Shown piece after piece: positions 20,482-30,604 of a DNA stretch of 39,549 nucleotides. The notes beneath the pieces were generated by a model that worked only from the letters and a program-made list of their open reading frames with translations, was not told the DNA's origin and ran no database searches. The stretch spans positions 1 through 39,549 of the forward strand of contig JAFGHE010000295.1 of NCBI GenBank assembly GCA_016930295.1. The letters run 5' to 3'. Source of the DNA: Sedimentisphaerales bacterium. GTDB lineage: Bacteria; Planctomycetota; Phycisphaerae; Sedimentisphaerales; SM23-30. Position 1 is the stretch's first letter. Each line of letters begins with the position of its first letter. Position numbers and translations under genes: made by a program.

Positions 20482-21963
20482 TTAATTCTGAGCGGCGAGT
20501 CGGATCATATAACGGCGCCAGTTATATTCGAGCTTGTCAATATCACCAAAGTATTTTTCAAAATCACGAATTCTCTCCTGGGCCGTATAAGGCTCGTTCG
20601 ACATTTTCAGCGATAGATCATACATATAGTCGAACAGGTTTTCATGGTCCTGGCGGACCAGGTAATAAAACAGGGCCCAGCTCGCGGCATAGGCCCGCTG
20701 AGCCGTGCTTTCGGAAAGAGTGATATGTGAATCGCTGCCAATCAGCTGGCGCAGCGAAATATAAGGCTGGTCGGGATTGTCACTGGTAAAGGTCTTCAAA
20801 CGAGCCTGATGAATCATACCGGGTCCGTGCCATTGGCCGCGGTCAGGAGCCTCGAAAAAGGTGGCCAGCCCTTCCACCAGCCATTTGGGATTCTGCATAT
20901 AGATACTGTGAATACCACAGTGGTATGCCAGTTGGTGCGTACCTTCATGAATGGTAACAGTAACGTTCTGGTTCAGGTAAAAATCACGAAACTTTGCGTA
21001 TTCTTTTTCCAGTACTTTGTCCTGGTTGTCCAGTTCCGAGAGCATCCCGATCGTGTCAAGATTGCTCTTGGTCACTCCGTCGCTGGTGATCGAATAACGG
21101 AGATTGGGATTGTTACTGGCCAGAACGGACTGGCGCATTTCATCAATCTTTTTTTTGTGCTGATTAAGGGCTTCAATATTCCTTTGATAATCAAGGTTAT
21201 TTTCCGAGATCCGGTCATAGAAATAGCTGCGTCCGGTCTGGCTGGTATAAAAACCGGACGAGTTCCTCATATCAGGAGAAATAGAACCGGCATGACGGCG
21301 AAAATCCTGGACATTCTCGAAAAGGATCACCTCCAGCCGGTCGGTCAGCGGCGCAGGCTCAAAACTGCGGTCCTCAAAAAAAATCATAAATTCCTCATAT
21401 AATTTCTCCAGCCGTTCGCCGGTAATATCGGCAAACAGATGGGAGCAATTGTATGCTATCCGAAAATGCGGGGTGCGCAGGATATAGAAATCCTCGCCCA
21501 TCTCATCCAGCATCTTCTGGGAGGCTTTTTCATTCTGGGGCAAATGATAATGATAGAGACGGTATTCGCGGAGTAATTTCCGGGCCTGAGCATTTTTCTG
21601 GTCATAGAGCAGAGCGGTACGCAGGGCCTGAATATACTCTGTTTCCAGATTATTCTCCAGGGCCCAGCGAGCCAGTTCCAGGCAGGCCTGCGAATCATCG
21701 CCGGCGGCCTTGAGACGAGAGGGAAATATATCTTCCGGCAGGGCTTTTTGTTCCCGGCGTTCTATATCCCTTTTGTTGACCTCTATGGAGCTGTTACGGG
21801 TATCAATTTTAATATGATCGCCCAGATCCGTGATCCGGCCTTCCAGTCTGCCTCCGTTTTTCAGATGGACCACATCCCCACGGATATAGTGCGATTCAAA
21901 TCCGAGCAAAAGTGCCGAAACCACAAAAATCCAGATCAATTTTTTTCTCAAATGAATATCCAT
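20482..21963 (-). CDS. DUF1570-like exported metallopeptidase candidate
   Basis: A 493-residue protein with an N-terminal signal or anchor (about residues 8-29), a small beta region (GDVVHLKNGGRLEGRITDLGDHI), a helical repeat region, and a C-terminal domain with HEGTH at 339-343 and a downstream WLVEGLATFFE (E364 a possible third zinc ligand). This pattern fits a gluzincin-type metallopeptidase and resembles DUF1570 proteins that are abundant in Planctomycetota. Substrate is unknown. No clear Shine-Dalgarno sequence is seen before ATG 21963. It is divergent from the export operon beginning at 22230, with which it shares a 266-bp promoter region. Confidence 0.75.
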   Translation of the reverse strand: MDIHLRKKLIWIFVVSALLLGFESHYIRGDVVHLKNGGRLEGRITDLGDHIKIDTRNSSIEVNKRDIERREQKALPEDIFPSRLKAAGDDSQACLELARWALENNLETEYIQALRTALLYDQKNAQARKLLREYRLYHYHLPQNEKASQKMLDEMGEDFYILRTPHFRIAYNCSHLFADITGERLEKLYEEFMIFFEDRSFEPAPLTDRLEVILFENVQDFRRHAGSISPDMRNSSGFYTSQTGRSYFYDRISENNLDYQRNIEALNQHKKKIDEMRQSVLASNNPNLRYSITSDGVTKSNLDTIGMLSELDNQDKVLEKEYAKFRDFYLNQNVTVTIHEGTHQLAYHCGIHSIYMQNPKWLVEGLATFFEAPDRGQWHGPGMIHQARLKTFTSDNPDQPYISLRQLIGSDSHITLSESTAQRAYAASWALFYYLVRQDHENLFDYMYDLSLKMSNEPYTAQERIRDFEKYFGDIDKLEYNWRRYMIRLAAQN

Positions 21964-22121
21964 AATTCACGTATTATACTTATCGTTGCTTTATTGGCCA
22001 GCCTTTACATTATATCACAGGTAATTTAGGTTGAGAACTACAGTTAATAAAATGTTAATTTAGGCAAGAAGCGGCTGTCTGTTGGAATATAATAGCCTAT
22101 AAAATAAATATTTACAATTAT

Positions 22122-22150
22122 TTGCATTTATATTCGTAACATATTATATT
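22122..22150 (+). promoter_or_regulatory. Candidate sigma70-type promoter for the export operon
   Basis: TTGCAT (22122-22127), a 17-base spacer, and TATATT (22145-22150) form a plausible -35/-10 pair. Transcription would start near 22157, leaving a leader of about 73 bases before the ATG at 22230. It is by pattern only; sigma factor preferences of this organism are unknown. Confidence 0.4.
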
Positions 22151-22229
22151 GGAGCGCGTCTATATAAGTATGTGGAGCATCATGCCTTAAACGCTTCCTT
22201 GCGAGACTGTCCGGAAAGGTAAAAAAGCT

Positions 22230-23690
22230 ATGAAGAAGCTTATTATCATCATTGCCATAATTTTGGGAATATTTATCATTGCGGGATTCATCGGCACGCG
22301 GCTTAAGATATCGGGGAAAATCGGACAGGGAAATCCGACCCTGGTCCGCCTGGAAAAACCCCAGTTGGGTGAGCTGGTTGAATTTATCAATGCTCCGGGC
22401 GAGATTGAACCTAAAAAAAAGGTGGAAATCAGCGCCAAAGTCGCTGCCCGTATCATTGAATTACCCTATAAGGAAGGCCAGCGTGTGACTAAAGGCGACC
22501 CTAATGCCAACCCGCCCATCTCTCCTTCTGTCCTGGTTAGATTGGATTCAAGTGACCTGGAAGCGGCCATGCTTTCGACCCGGGCCCGGCGTTCGGCCCA
22601 GGCAGCACAAATCGAAGTGTCCAAAGTGGAAATCAACTCCAGAAAAGCCAGTGTGGAAGGGGTAAAAGCCTCGCTGGATCAGGCCTGGCGTAAATTACGC
22701 CGGGAGCAACAACTGCTGGAATCAAACGACATAAGTCAATCGACTCTGGATGAAACTCAAAGCCGGGTGGAGGAACTTCAGGCACAATATGACTCATCCG
22801 TCAGCAGCCTCAAAGCCGCCCAACTGGGATTGAATGTCCTGGCTCATAATCTCGAAGCTGCTGACGCCGAGATTTCCCGGGCGCGCGAAAACCTCAAATA
22901 TACGACCATCACCTCACCCATTGACGGTATCATAACCCAGTTGAATGCGGAAGAGGGAGAAATTGTCATGACCGGCACCATGAATAATCCCGGCACCGTA
23001 ATCATGGTGGTGGCCGACCTCTCCCGCATGCTGCTGGTGGCACAGGTGGATGAGATTGATATCCCCCGCGTTAAAGTCGGCCAACCGGCAAAGGTCCATA
23101 TCCAGGCCTGGCCGGATGAGATATTCGAGGGCGTGGTCGATAAGGTCGCCCTGGCTCAGACAATCAACCGAATGGGCAGTAAGTATTATGAGGTCGAAGT
23201 GCTATTGGATAACACCGAAAAACGTGTATTGACCGGATTCAGTGCGGATGTGGATATCGAAATCCAGCGTCATCAAGATGTATTAAGAGTACCCAGCCAG
23301 GCGGTAGTCGGACGAAAAATAGATGAATTACCCCTGGATATCCGGGAAAACAATCCTCTGATTGATAAGACCAAATTATTGACGGAAGTGGTTTATCGCG
23401 CTATCGATGGGAAAGCCGTGGTCACGCCGGTTAAAATGGGTAAAAGTGACGCCATGCATACAATTATCCTGGAGGGACTAACCCAGGACGACCAGGTTAT
23501 CATCGGACCCTATAAAATCCTTGAGGGTCTCAACCACGAGCAACTCGTCAAAGACGAAAAAGAGGCAGAGAAAGAAAAACAGGAAAAAGAGAATAACAAC
23601 GTAGAAGGAAAAGGAAAAGAAGATGAAGCGGACAAGGAACAACAAAACGAAGATGAGCAAGAAGACGATACAGAAAAAACCACTGAATAA
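22230..23690 (+). CDS. HlyD/MacA-type periplasmic adaptor of an export system
   Basis: Membrane fusion protein linking an inner membrane transporter to an outer membrane channel. One N-terminal helix (residues 3-23), a split lipoyl/biotinyl-like domain (EIEPKKKVEISAKVAARI ... TITSPIDGIITQLNAEEGEIV), a coiled-coil hairpin between (about residues 125-230), then a beta-barrel domain (VAQVDEIDIPRVKVGQPAKV). GGAAAGG precedes ATG 22230. The last about 47 residues are a highly charged, low-complexity tail of E, K, D, N and Q, not usual for MacA. The ABC and TolC-like genes follow, although 144 bases with a repeat element separate it from them. Confidence 0.9.
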   Translation: MKKLIIIIAIILGIFIIAGFIGTRLKISGKIGQGNPTLVRLEKPQLGELVEFINAPGEIEPKKKVEISAKVAARIIELPYKEGQRVTKGDPNANPPISPSVLVRLDSSDLEAAMLSTRARRSAQAAQIEVSKVEINSRKASVEGVKASLDQAWRKLRREQQLLESNDISQSTLDETQSRVEELQAQYDSSVSSLKAAQLGLNVLAHNLEAADAEISRARENLKYTTITSPIDGIITQLNAEEGEIVMTGTMNNPGTVIMVVADLSRMLLVAQVDEIDIPRVKVGQPAKVHIQAWPDEIFEGVVDKVALAQTINRMGSKYYEVEVLLDNTEKRVLTGFSADVDIEIQRHQDVLRVPSQAVVGRKIDELPLDIRENNPLIDKTKLLTEVVYRAIDGKAVVTPVKMGKSDAMHTIILEGLTQDDQVIIGPYKILEGLNHEQLVKDEKEAEKEKQEKENNNVEGKGKEDEADKEQQNEDEQEDDTEKTTE

Positions 23691-23740
23691 TTAGTATGCC
23701 AAAAAATTTCCTGATCAGCGCCATTAGAACTTCCGAGCTG

Positions 23741-23770
23741 TTAAGTCCCGGAGGGACGACTGAACTATTT
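23741..23770 (+). repeat. AGTCCC-GGGACGACTGAAATATT repeat, copy 2
   Basis: AAGTCCC, GGA, GGGACGACTGAAC-TATT in the gap between the adaptor and the ABC ATPase genes. Placed inside an operon, it may affect mRNA folding or stability between the two genes. Confidence 0.6.
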
Positions 23771-23834
23771 ATAACGAATTATTCTATTACTGAATATTAT
23801 CTATGTCCCTAATTTATAATTATTAAATTTGATT

Positions 23835-24530
23835 ATGCTGATTAATCTGGAAAATATCAAAAAGATATATAAAGTCGGGGTGGAACGCATCCATGCGCTG
23901 GATGGAGTGGACCTGCAAGTGGATAAAAATGAGTACGTCGCGATCATGGGGCCCTCAGGCTCGGGCAAGAGTACCCTGATGAACCTGCTGGGCTGTCTCG
24001 ATCGTGCCAGCAGCGGCAAGTACGAACTCGTGGGAAAGAATACGACCCGCCTGGGCGCCGCGGCCCTGGCCCGCATCCGTAACCAGCAAATCGGTTTTGT
24101 TTTCCAGTCATTTGAACTGATGCCCCGGCTTAACGCCCTTAAAAATGTGGAATTGCCCCTGATTTATGCCAGCGGCGTTCCCTGGTGGCAGCGGCGCAAA
24201 CAAGCCCGAAAGGTACTGGAACATGTGGGATTAACCGGACGAATCAAACACCGACCGAACCAGTTGTCCGGCGGAGAAAAACAACGTGTGGCCATTGCCC
24301 GGGCCCTGATCTGCAATCCCAGTATCCTGCTGGCTGATGAACCGACCGGGAATCTGGACAGCAAAACCAGCGCAGATATCCTGGCCCTATTTGACCAGCT
24401 ACACGAGGAGGGACAGACTATCATCCTGGTCACCCATGAAGAAAGTATTGCCCGTCATGCCAGGCGAATTATTCGTATGAAGGACGGAAAAATCTGTTCC
24501 GACCAATTGGTGGAGAGGAAGACGGTATGA
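23835..24530 (+). CDS. MacB/LolD-type ABC transporter ATP-binding protein
   Basis: Soluble ATPase of 231 residues with Walker [12 protein letters not shown]-loop [11 protein letters not shown], signature LSGGEKQR, Walker [14 protein letters not shown] and the H-loop VTHEE. It belongs to the MacB/LolD/FtsE class (tripartite efflux or lipoprotein/peptide export). ATG 23835 is chosen over the TTG at 23829; neither has a clear ribosome binding site, so coupling or leaderless-like initiation is possible. The stop overlaps the permease start by ATGA. Confidence 0.94.
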   Translation: MLINLENIKKIYKVGVERIHALDGVDLQVDKNEYVAIMGPSGSGKSTLMNLLGCLDRASSGKYELVGKNTTRLGAAALARIRNQQIGFVFQSFELMPRLNALKNVELPLIYASGVPWWQRRKQARKVLEHVGLTGRIKHRPNQLSGGEKQRVAIARALICNPSILLADEPTGNLDSKTSADILALFDQLHEEGQTIILVTHEESIARHARRIIRMKDGKICSDQLVERKTV

Positions 24531-25795
24531 TTGGACTTTTAAAATACCCTCTGAAACTGCTGACTTTAATATTTCAAAGCGCCTTGTTGGCTCTGGGCCA
24601 GATCTGGGCCAATAAAATGCGTTCGATCCTGACCACGATTGGGATTGTTATCGGGGTTGCCTCCGTCACCGCTGTTATTGCCTCTCTGTCCGGGCTGAAA
24701 GCCAAAATTGTCAGCGAATTTGAAAGTATTGGCACAAATATAATTTACATGGGACCCGATCGCCCCCGAGAAGGCCGTTTTAAAAATGCCTCCTGGGAAA
24801 AAATCATGTTTAAGGAGGAGGATTTCGAGGGATTATTGAAGCATTGCCCCTCCATCGAACGCTATACCCTGGCCACCGGGAGCTCCCGGACAGTCCGCCA
24901 CGCCGAATATGTTATCGAGTCTGTCCCCACCCGAGGAATTGAATCGTCCTGGCATAAAATTGAAAACCGCTCTGTAACCATGGGTCGTCCTTTTTCCGTA
25001 GTGGATGAACGTAACGGCTGGCATGTTTGCTTAATTACACCGGAGGTCCAAAAACAACTGCGTCTGGACCGGGACTGCATGGGGCAGATGATCATTCTGG
25101 ACGACCGGTCCTTTCAGATCGTGGGTATGGTTGAGGAAAGAGTGTCTTCCTTTGATATGAACCGTTCTACGGCGGAAGTCTTTATACCTTATCGAACCGC
25201 ATGGAAATTATGGCGCAGCCGGCCCTATTTGCTCGCCAGCAGTAAAACATCGGAATTGACCGATGATGCTCTGGCCGAGCTGAAATTTTTTATGCGCCGA
25301 AGCCGTCAACTGAAACCCGATGATCCGGATACCTTTCGAGTCGAATCCGTGGAGCAGATATTACAAACTTTTAACAAGATTGCCCTGGTTACCACCGGAG
25401 TGGCCGGCGGCGTGGTCGGCATTTCTTTGCTGGTCGGGGGTGTGGGTATTATGAATATCATGCTGGTTTCAGTATCCGAACGCACCCGTGAAATCGGACT
25501 GCGCAAGGCCGTGGGAGCCCGGCCGTCGGCGATCCTCCTGCAATTCCTGATCGAAGCCATAATGCTCTGCCTGTTTGGAGGATTAATCGGTGTGATGTTC
25601 GGTCAGCTCATGACCCTGGCTGTTGCTGCTGTCATAAAAAATTTATCAACATCCATGGCATTCAATGCCGTCATTCCCGCCAGCGCCATTATACTGGCCT
25701 TTGGCTTTTCCGCGTTTGTAGGGATCACCTTTGGTTTCTTCCCGGCAGTTAAAGCTGCACGATTGGACCCCATTGAGGCGCTCAGACATGAATAA
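24527..25795 (+). CDS. MacB-type ABC transporter permease (FtsX domain)
   Basis: A 422-residue permease: an N-terminal helix ([24 protein letters not shown]), a long periplasmic MacB core domain, and a C-terminal FtsX domain with three helices containing the [30 protein letters not shown] motif, which is very typical. It works with the ATPase as a mechanotransmission type transporter. It is separate from the ATPase, unlike the fused E. coli MacB. It overlaps the ATPase by 4 nt and the TolC-like gene by 8 nt. Confidence 0.95.
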   Translation: MIGLLKYPLKLLTLIFQSALLALGQIWANKMRSILTTIGIVIGVASVTAVIASLSGLKAKIVSEFESIGTNIIYMGPDRPREGRFKNASWEKIMFKEEDFEGLLKHCPSIERYTLATGSSRTVRHAEYVIESVPTRGIESSWHKIENRSVTMGRPFSVVDERNGWHVCLITPEVQKQLRLDRDCMGQMIILDDRSFQIVGMVEERVSSFDMNRSTAEVFIPYRTAWKLWRSRPYLLASSKTSELTDDALAELKFFMRRSRQLKPDDPDTFRVESVEQILQTFNKIALVTTGVAGGVVGISLLVGGVGIMNIMLVSVSERTREIGLRKAVGARPSAILLQFLIEAIMLCLFGGLIGVMFGQLMTLAVAAVIKNLSTSMAFNAVIPASAIILAFGFSAFVGITFGFFPAVKAARLDPIEALRHE

Positions 25796-27428
25796 AAAAT
25801 CAAAATTCACTACTCTCTTGTTAACAGCACTGCTTTTTATTCCGGCCGGCTGTGAAAAGCTTTTTGATGACAGAAACTCTGCCACCCTCATGGTACCTCC
25901 CGAACGGTTGCAACAAATAGAAAAATTGGATTTGGACTTATGGGCCAAAAAGCCAATACCTGGAGAACCGAATGAGGTCATCACCGACCAGACCGAAGCA
26001 GAAGAGGAGGCTCTTACCATCGAACGGTGTCGGGCCCTGGCTCTGGAGAATAATCTTTACCTGAAGGTGCAGCTATTCAATCCGAAAATTGTCCGGGAAG
26101 GTCTCAATCAGGCGGAAGCCGATTTCGAGCCGTTGGTGTTCTCTAATTTCAACTTCATTAAAACAGATACTCCGGTATCCCGTACCCTGGATGCTTCACA
26201 ACAGGAGATAATCACCGGTAACGCGGGAATCAATATCCCGTTACGGACAGGGGGTGAAATATCTTTATACCTGCCTTATTCCCGTGTTGAAGATAATAAT
26301 ATTTTTTCAACCTTAAATCCTTCCTACAGCGCCGACTTTACCGTTTCCGTCGATCAGCCGTTACTGCGCGGGGGCGGCATTCAGACAAACACCCACGGAA
26401 TTCGAATTGCCCGATACGATTGGCAAAGAAGCAAGGCAACGACAAAAATGGAGGTGATCTGGTTACTGGCGGCAGTGGATCGTCTTTACTGGCGGCTTTA
26501 TGCCGCCCGACGGGAGTTGGAAGTACAAACACTCGAATATGAACTGGCCTATGAACAACTGGAAAGTGCCCGGCGCAAAGTAAACGCGGGGCAAGTGGCG
26601 GAAATCGAAATCATCCGCGCTGAAGAAGCCGTGGCCCTGAGCATTGAGGATATTATCAACGCGGATAATGCCCTGCGCGACAGAGAAAGAGAACTGAAGC
26701 AGGTCCTGAATAAACCCGGGCTGGAGGTGGAAACGGCAACGGTCCTGGTTCCGGCAACGCCGCCCAATCCACAACGATACCTCCTGGAAACTCGGCAAAT
26801 GATTGAGTATGCCCTGGAGAACCGAATGGAATTACTGAACATTGATCTGCAAATTGCCTCTTCGGATAGTAGTATTGATTATGCTCGTAACGGAATGTTG
26901 CCTGTATTAAATTTAAATTATACCTATAATATCAATGGATTGGGGCCCAGTGCCGACGATGCCTTCGATTTAATGCTGAACAACAGATTTATCGATCAGC
27001 AACTCGGCCTGGTCCTGCAAATCCCGTTAGGCAACGAAACAGCGCAAAGCCGTTTCCGCAGTTCCGTATTAAGACGACAACAACTCATGACAGACAAAGA
27101 AAAACTGAAGCTGGATTTAAAAAGAGAAGTGCTTACCGCGGCGGATCAGTTGGAGGCTAACTGGCAGCGGGTGAATGCCAGTCGTAAAAGTACTCTGCTG
27201 GCCCATCGAACTTTAAAAGCCGAGCAGCGCCAGTTTGACCTGGGACTGGAAACATCTACCGAACTGCTGAATGCTCAGACACGCTTTATTAATGCTCAGT
27301 CAGCTGAAATCCGGTCTCTGGTGGAATATCAGATCGCCCAGGTGGACCTGGCGTATGCCACCGGCTGCCTGCTGGGCGCCGCCCAGATTTATTGGGAGGT
27401 GGAAAATGAATCGTTTTCAAGCGAATGA
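25788..27428 (+). CDS. TolC/OprM-type outer membrane efflux protein
   Basis: A 546-residue outer membrane channel. The N-terminal segment KFTTLLLTALLFIPAGC resembles a lipoprotein signal, with cysteine at residue 22 and a proline at the -3 position, which is uncommon. Two repeated coiled-coil blocks follow (ALALENNLYLKVQ ... ALENRMELLNIDLQIASS), the usual outer membrane efflux protein repeats. ATG 25788 lies inside the permease end with GAGG about 9 nt before; a longer upstream frame is judged an artefact. It completes a tripartite export system with the adaptor and MacB parts. The exported compound is not known. Confidence 0.92.
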   Translation: MNKKSKFTTLLLTALLFIPAGCEKLFDDRNSATLMVPPERLQQIEKLDLDLWAKKPIPGEPNEVITDQTEAEEEALTIERCRALALENNLYLKVQLFNPKIVREGLNQAEADFEPLVFSNFNFIKTDTPVSRTLDASQQEIITGNAGINIPLRTGGEISLYLPYSRVEDNNIFSTLNPSYSADFTVSVDQPLLRGGGIQTNTHGIRIARYDWQRSKATTKMEVIWLLAAVDRLYWRLYAARRELEVQTLEYELAYEQLESARRKVNAGQVAEIEIIRAEEAVALSIEDIINADNALRDRERELKQVLNKPGLEVETATVLVPATPPNPQRYLLETRQMIEYALENRMELLNIDLQIASSDSSIDYARNGMLPVLNLNYTYNINGLGPSADDAFDLMLNNRFIDQQLGLVLQIPLGNETAQSRFRSSVLRRQQLMTDKEKLKLDLKREVLTAADQLEANWQRVNASRKSTLLAHRTLKAEQRQFDLGLETSTELLNAQTRFINAQSAEIRSLVEYQIAQVDLAYATGCLLGAAQIYWEVENESFSSE

Positions 27429-27534
27429 GATACTCTGACGGATCGGTTTTCAGATCAAGGGGGGTCATAACGAAAATAACTGAAAGTTATGCGCTGTCAG
27501 TTCAAGGGTAATGCTGTTTTAAATTTATAAAATA

Positions 27535-29532
27535 TTATTCGTGTGAAGGTTTTTCCGGGTGGTTATTATTGTTCCCGGCTTTGGATATGTGTTCTTCGTG
27601 AAGCTTGAGGCTGTCCACGTCACCCACGTATTCCGGAACCACTTCTTTTATGATACTGACAATCCGGGCATGTGAATCCGGCCGGTCCGCGACCCGGAGT
27701 AAACGTTCCACGGTCTGGTTTAAGGTCTGCTCGTCCGCGGGTACATTCTTCCAGATACTGATCTTGGGATGACGGGTGGCGCCCATATCCTCGGCGTCCA
27801 TGGCCAGTTCCTCAAAAAGTTTCTCGCCGGGTCGCATGCCGGTGAACTGAATTTCAATGTCGTCACCCAGACGAAAACCACTCAGAGTAATAAGGTCCCG
27901 GGCCAGGTCCACGATTTTTACCGGTTCACCCATATCCAGAACGAATATCTCACCCCCACGTCCCATGGTCGCCGCCTGCAACACCAGTTGAGAGGCTTCC
28001 GGGATCGTCATAAAATAGCGCTGCATTTCCGGATGAGTCACCGTCACCGGCCCGCCGGCGGCAATCTGCTGGCGAAAAATGGGGATCACGCTGCCGTTAC
28101 TGCCGAGCACGTTACCAAACCGGACTGTTACAAACTGGGTCTGGCTGCGTTTATCCAGACACTGGATCGACATTTCCGCCAGACGTTTGCTCGAACCCAT
28201 GATACTCGTGGGATTGACGGCCTTATCCGTAGATATCATCACAAAATTACCCGCCCCATATTTATCAGCGGCAAAAGCCATATTACGGGTGCCCACCACA
28301 TTGTTTTTAATCGCCTCCCCGGAATTGAGTTCCATCAGAGGCACATGCTTGTGGGCAGCGGCATGGATCACCACTTCCGGACGATGTTTTTCAAAAATGA
28401 ATTCAACTCTGACTTTATCAGCTATATCGCAGATGTAGGCCTGGATATCCGTATTCGGAAATTTTCCATTCAATTCACGTTCGATAAAGAAAAGGGCATT
28501 CTCTGCCTGCTCAATTAACAAAAGCGTTTTGGGCTGAAACAGACCAATCTGCCGGCACATCTCCGACCCGATCGAACCTCCGGCCCCCGTGACCATGACC
28601 ACCTTGTCTTTGAGATACCGGCTTATCAGATCCATATCGAGATTAACAGGGTCACGGCCGAGCAGGTCGTTAATATCCACTTCCCGCATCTGGGAAACCC
28701 GAACCCTGCCTGATGCGATAGCCACCAGGTCAGGAATCGTACTGAATCGAAGATTGGTACCCTGGCAAAGCTCAATAACCCGGCGCAGCTTTTTATGAGA
28801 TACCGAAGGCATGGCAATAACAATCTCGTCCACATTACTCTGCTGGGTTATCTTTTTGACCTGTTCGGTAGTCCCCAGAACCGGCACACCGTTAATTCTT
28901 ACGCCGTGTTTACGCGGATCATCATCAAGAAATCCCACGACATCATAACGCAGTACCGGCATACGGAAAATTTCCCGAAGCAGTACTTCCCCGGCATTGC
29001 CGGCGCCTATAATCAACAATCGGCTTAACCGACCGCTGGCCACGGTCTGGGTTTCTTCATAATACAGACGGATAGCCAGACGTGCCCCACATATCACGAC
29101 AATAGTGCCCGCCCAATCGACCAGCATAACAGCGACCGCCACATTTTCAATATCCAGTTTACGCAACTGCATACGACTGGAATCAAAAAACATCGCAGTA
29201 TACCAGCCCACCACAATGATTACCGTACTGAGATGTGACGCTTTAATAATACTCAGAAGATCCGTGATACTGGCATAACGCCACCAGCCTTGATACTGAC
29301 GGAATATCCCGAAAACAACCAGTTTAATTGATATGGTAACCAGAAGCCAGGTGAAATAACGCCTGGGAAACCAGTCTCCCACTTCCATATTGCTATATAC
29401 GGTGAAGGCCATGAAAAGGGAAATGGCAAAAAATACTATATGGGCCAGGATAATACCAACCTTACGCATGTAGAGATGCCATGACCTCATATTGGCGCCT
29501 GTGTCACTATCCATATTGGTATTATGTTCCAT
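27535..29532 (-). CDS. Membrane-bound nucleotide-sugar 4,6-dehydratase (WbpM/PglF/CapD type)
   Basis: A 665-residue enzyme of surface polysaccharide synthesis, likely converting UDP-GlcNAc to a 4-keto-6-deoxy sugar. Four or five N-terminal helices (about residues 22-155), a first Rossmann-type domain starting LLIIGAGNAGE, then a catalytic SDR domain with VTGAGGSIGSE (about residues 314-324), HAAAHKHVPLME, STDKAVNPTSIMGSSK, in which methionine (M445) takes the place of the usual catalytic tyrosine, as in the PglF/WbpM class, ahead of the conserved K449. No neighbouring glycosyltransferase genes are seen. The start is uncertain as no clear ribosome binding site precedes it. Confidence 0.92.
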   Translation of the reverse strand: MEHNTNMDSDTGANMRSWHLYMRKVGIILAHIVFFAISLFMAFTVYSNMEVGDWFPRRYFTWLLVTISIKLVVFGIFRQYQGWWRYASITDLLSIIKASHLSTVIIVVGWYTAMFFDSSRMQLRKLDIENVAVAVMLVDWAGTIVVICGARLAIRLYYEETQTVASGRLSRLLIIGAGNAGEVLLREIFRMPVLRYDVVGFLDDDPRKHGVRINGVPVLGTTEQVKKITQQSNVDEIVIAMPSVSHKKLRRVIELCQGTNLRFSTIPDLVAIASGRVRVSQMREVDINDLLGRDPVNLDMDLISRYLKDKVVMVTGAGGSIGSEMCRQIGLFQPKTLLLIEQAENALFFIERELNGKFPNTDIQAYICDIADKVRVEFIFEKHRPEVVIHAAAHKHVPLMELNSGEAIKNNVVGTRNMAFAADKYGAGNFVMISTDKAVNPTSIMGSSKRLAEMSIQCLDKRSQTQFVTVRFGNVLGSNGSVIPIFRQQIAAGGPVTVTHPEMQRYFMTIPEASQLVLQAATMGRGGEIFVLDMGEPVKIVDLARDLITLSGFRLGDDIEIQFTGMRPGEKLFEELAMDAEDMGATRHPKISIWKNVPADEQTLNQTVERLLRVADRPDSHARIVSIIKEVVPEYVGDVDSLKLHEEHISKAGNNNNHPEKPSHE

Positions 29533-29969
29533 ATCGTGAATTATCGGCTGAATAAGAGCCTTTCTTTACGTTACTTCCTTTATTACAAATACTTGCGATG
29601 GGTTTGAGACTGGAAATTCCACTTGAGCAGACAGCTATAAGCCACCACCTAAGCTATAGTTATATGAAACGCATTGAGCAAATACGATCCATATTTTCAT
29701 AAGTCATTTTAAAATAAAAGGTTATCGCATATACAAACAAAAAAGGTCCATAACTGCATATTATATCAGTATTACGTGATGAGAAAAGTTATTGTTTGAT
29801 AGATTTACCTAAATTTTTATTTAGCAGAATGTTAAAAAAAATAACTAGTTTTATTATACCTATCCCGATGCGACCGTCAAAAGTGATTATTACCTATTAA
29901 AACCATTGTTGTTAATTCAGAAACAACCGTTCGAAATACTTTTGACGCCGGCGTCATCCCACACAATCA
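29533..29969. other. Intergenic region between dehydratase and release-factor-like genes
   Basis: About 440 AT-rich bases with no supported gene. It should contain the dehydratase promoter near its left end. Its right part holds the inverted-repeat element at 29873-29956. Confidence 0.5.
29873..29956. repeat. 84-bp element ending in the palindrome TGACGCCGGCGTCA
   Basis: Left end ACCGTCAAAAGT (29873-29884), right end ACTTTTGACGCCGGCGTCA (29938-29956). GTCAAAAGT at 29876-29884 and ACTTTTGAC at 29938-29946 form a perfect 9-bp inverted repeat. The 14-bp palindrome at 29943-29956 is identical to that at 16348-16361, while the interior differs. Confidence 0.65.
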
Positions 29970-30317
29970 TCACTTCTTATTTCGTCTGCGTCTCCTGTCC
30001 TTTTGCTTCCGGATTTTTTCACGTTTGAGTGCTTCCGGACTTTTATGACCCAACATCCTTTCCTCCAACAACTCGCACAGTCGCCGGCGCGCATAAAATC
30101 GATTCAAACCCTGGCTCCGGGCCCGCTGCATCTTTACGGTCAGCCCACTGGGAATATGTTTAAGACTCACGCAGGATGAGGTCTTATTTATCTTCTGTCC
30201 GCCCGGACCCGTACCCCGGATAAACGTCTCCTCCATATCCGCCTCTCGCAAGTCACACGCCGTCATCCGACGCAATAACTCCTCCCGCTTCTGTGGTGTC
30301 ACACCAAAATCAATCAT
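29970..30317 (-). CDS. Small class I release-factor-like protein (GGQ domain only)
   Basis: A 115-residue protein with the GGQ catalytic motif (residues 39-41) in TFIRGTGPGGQKINKTSSCV, the peptidyl-tRNA hydrolysis domain of RF1/RF2, followed by a basic tail (KREKIRKQKDRRRRRNKK). It lacks codon-recognition domains, as in ArfB/YaeJ and mitochondrial C12orf65 type proteins that rescue stalled ribosomes. ATG 30317 was chosen over GTG 30335 because its residue context is typical and GGAT(A)AAG precedes it. It seems to be a single gene. Confidence 0.85.
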   Translation of the reverse strand: MIDFGVTPQKREELLRRMTACDLREADMEETFIRGTGPGGQKINKTSSCVSLKHIPSGLTVKMQRARSQGLNRFYARRRLCELLEERMLGHKSPEALKREKIRKQKDRRRRRNKK

Positions 30318-30604
30318 GTCTTTATCCGTGCCCACCCGTCACATCTGTTTTTAATCTTTCTTCCACTCCAAAGGATCAATTTTATAATAGTCTCTGAGTT
30401 CATTATACATTTCCGGATAAACCACTGATTATCAAAATGACTGGTATCATAATTAATCATATTATAATTTTTATCGGGGAAATGTCTATCTGAATATCCA
30501 CACCCAGGATTCATTTTTATAAGAAATCCCTTGCCTAATCCCAATCTCTTATGTTATAAGCTTACCAAATGACATAAACCCGGTAAATTTACAGGAATAG
30601 GACC

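Noticed and set aside
27769-28518. 249-codon plus-strand frame opposite the nucleotide-sugar dehydratase gene
   Set aside because: Shadow frame without domain similarity; the minus-strand SDR motifs are complete.
30314-30544. 76-codon minus-strand frame before the release-factor-like gene
   Set aside because: No domain, AT-rich, and no ribosome binding site; more likely leader sequence.
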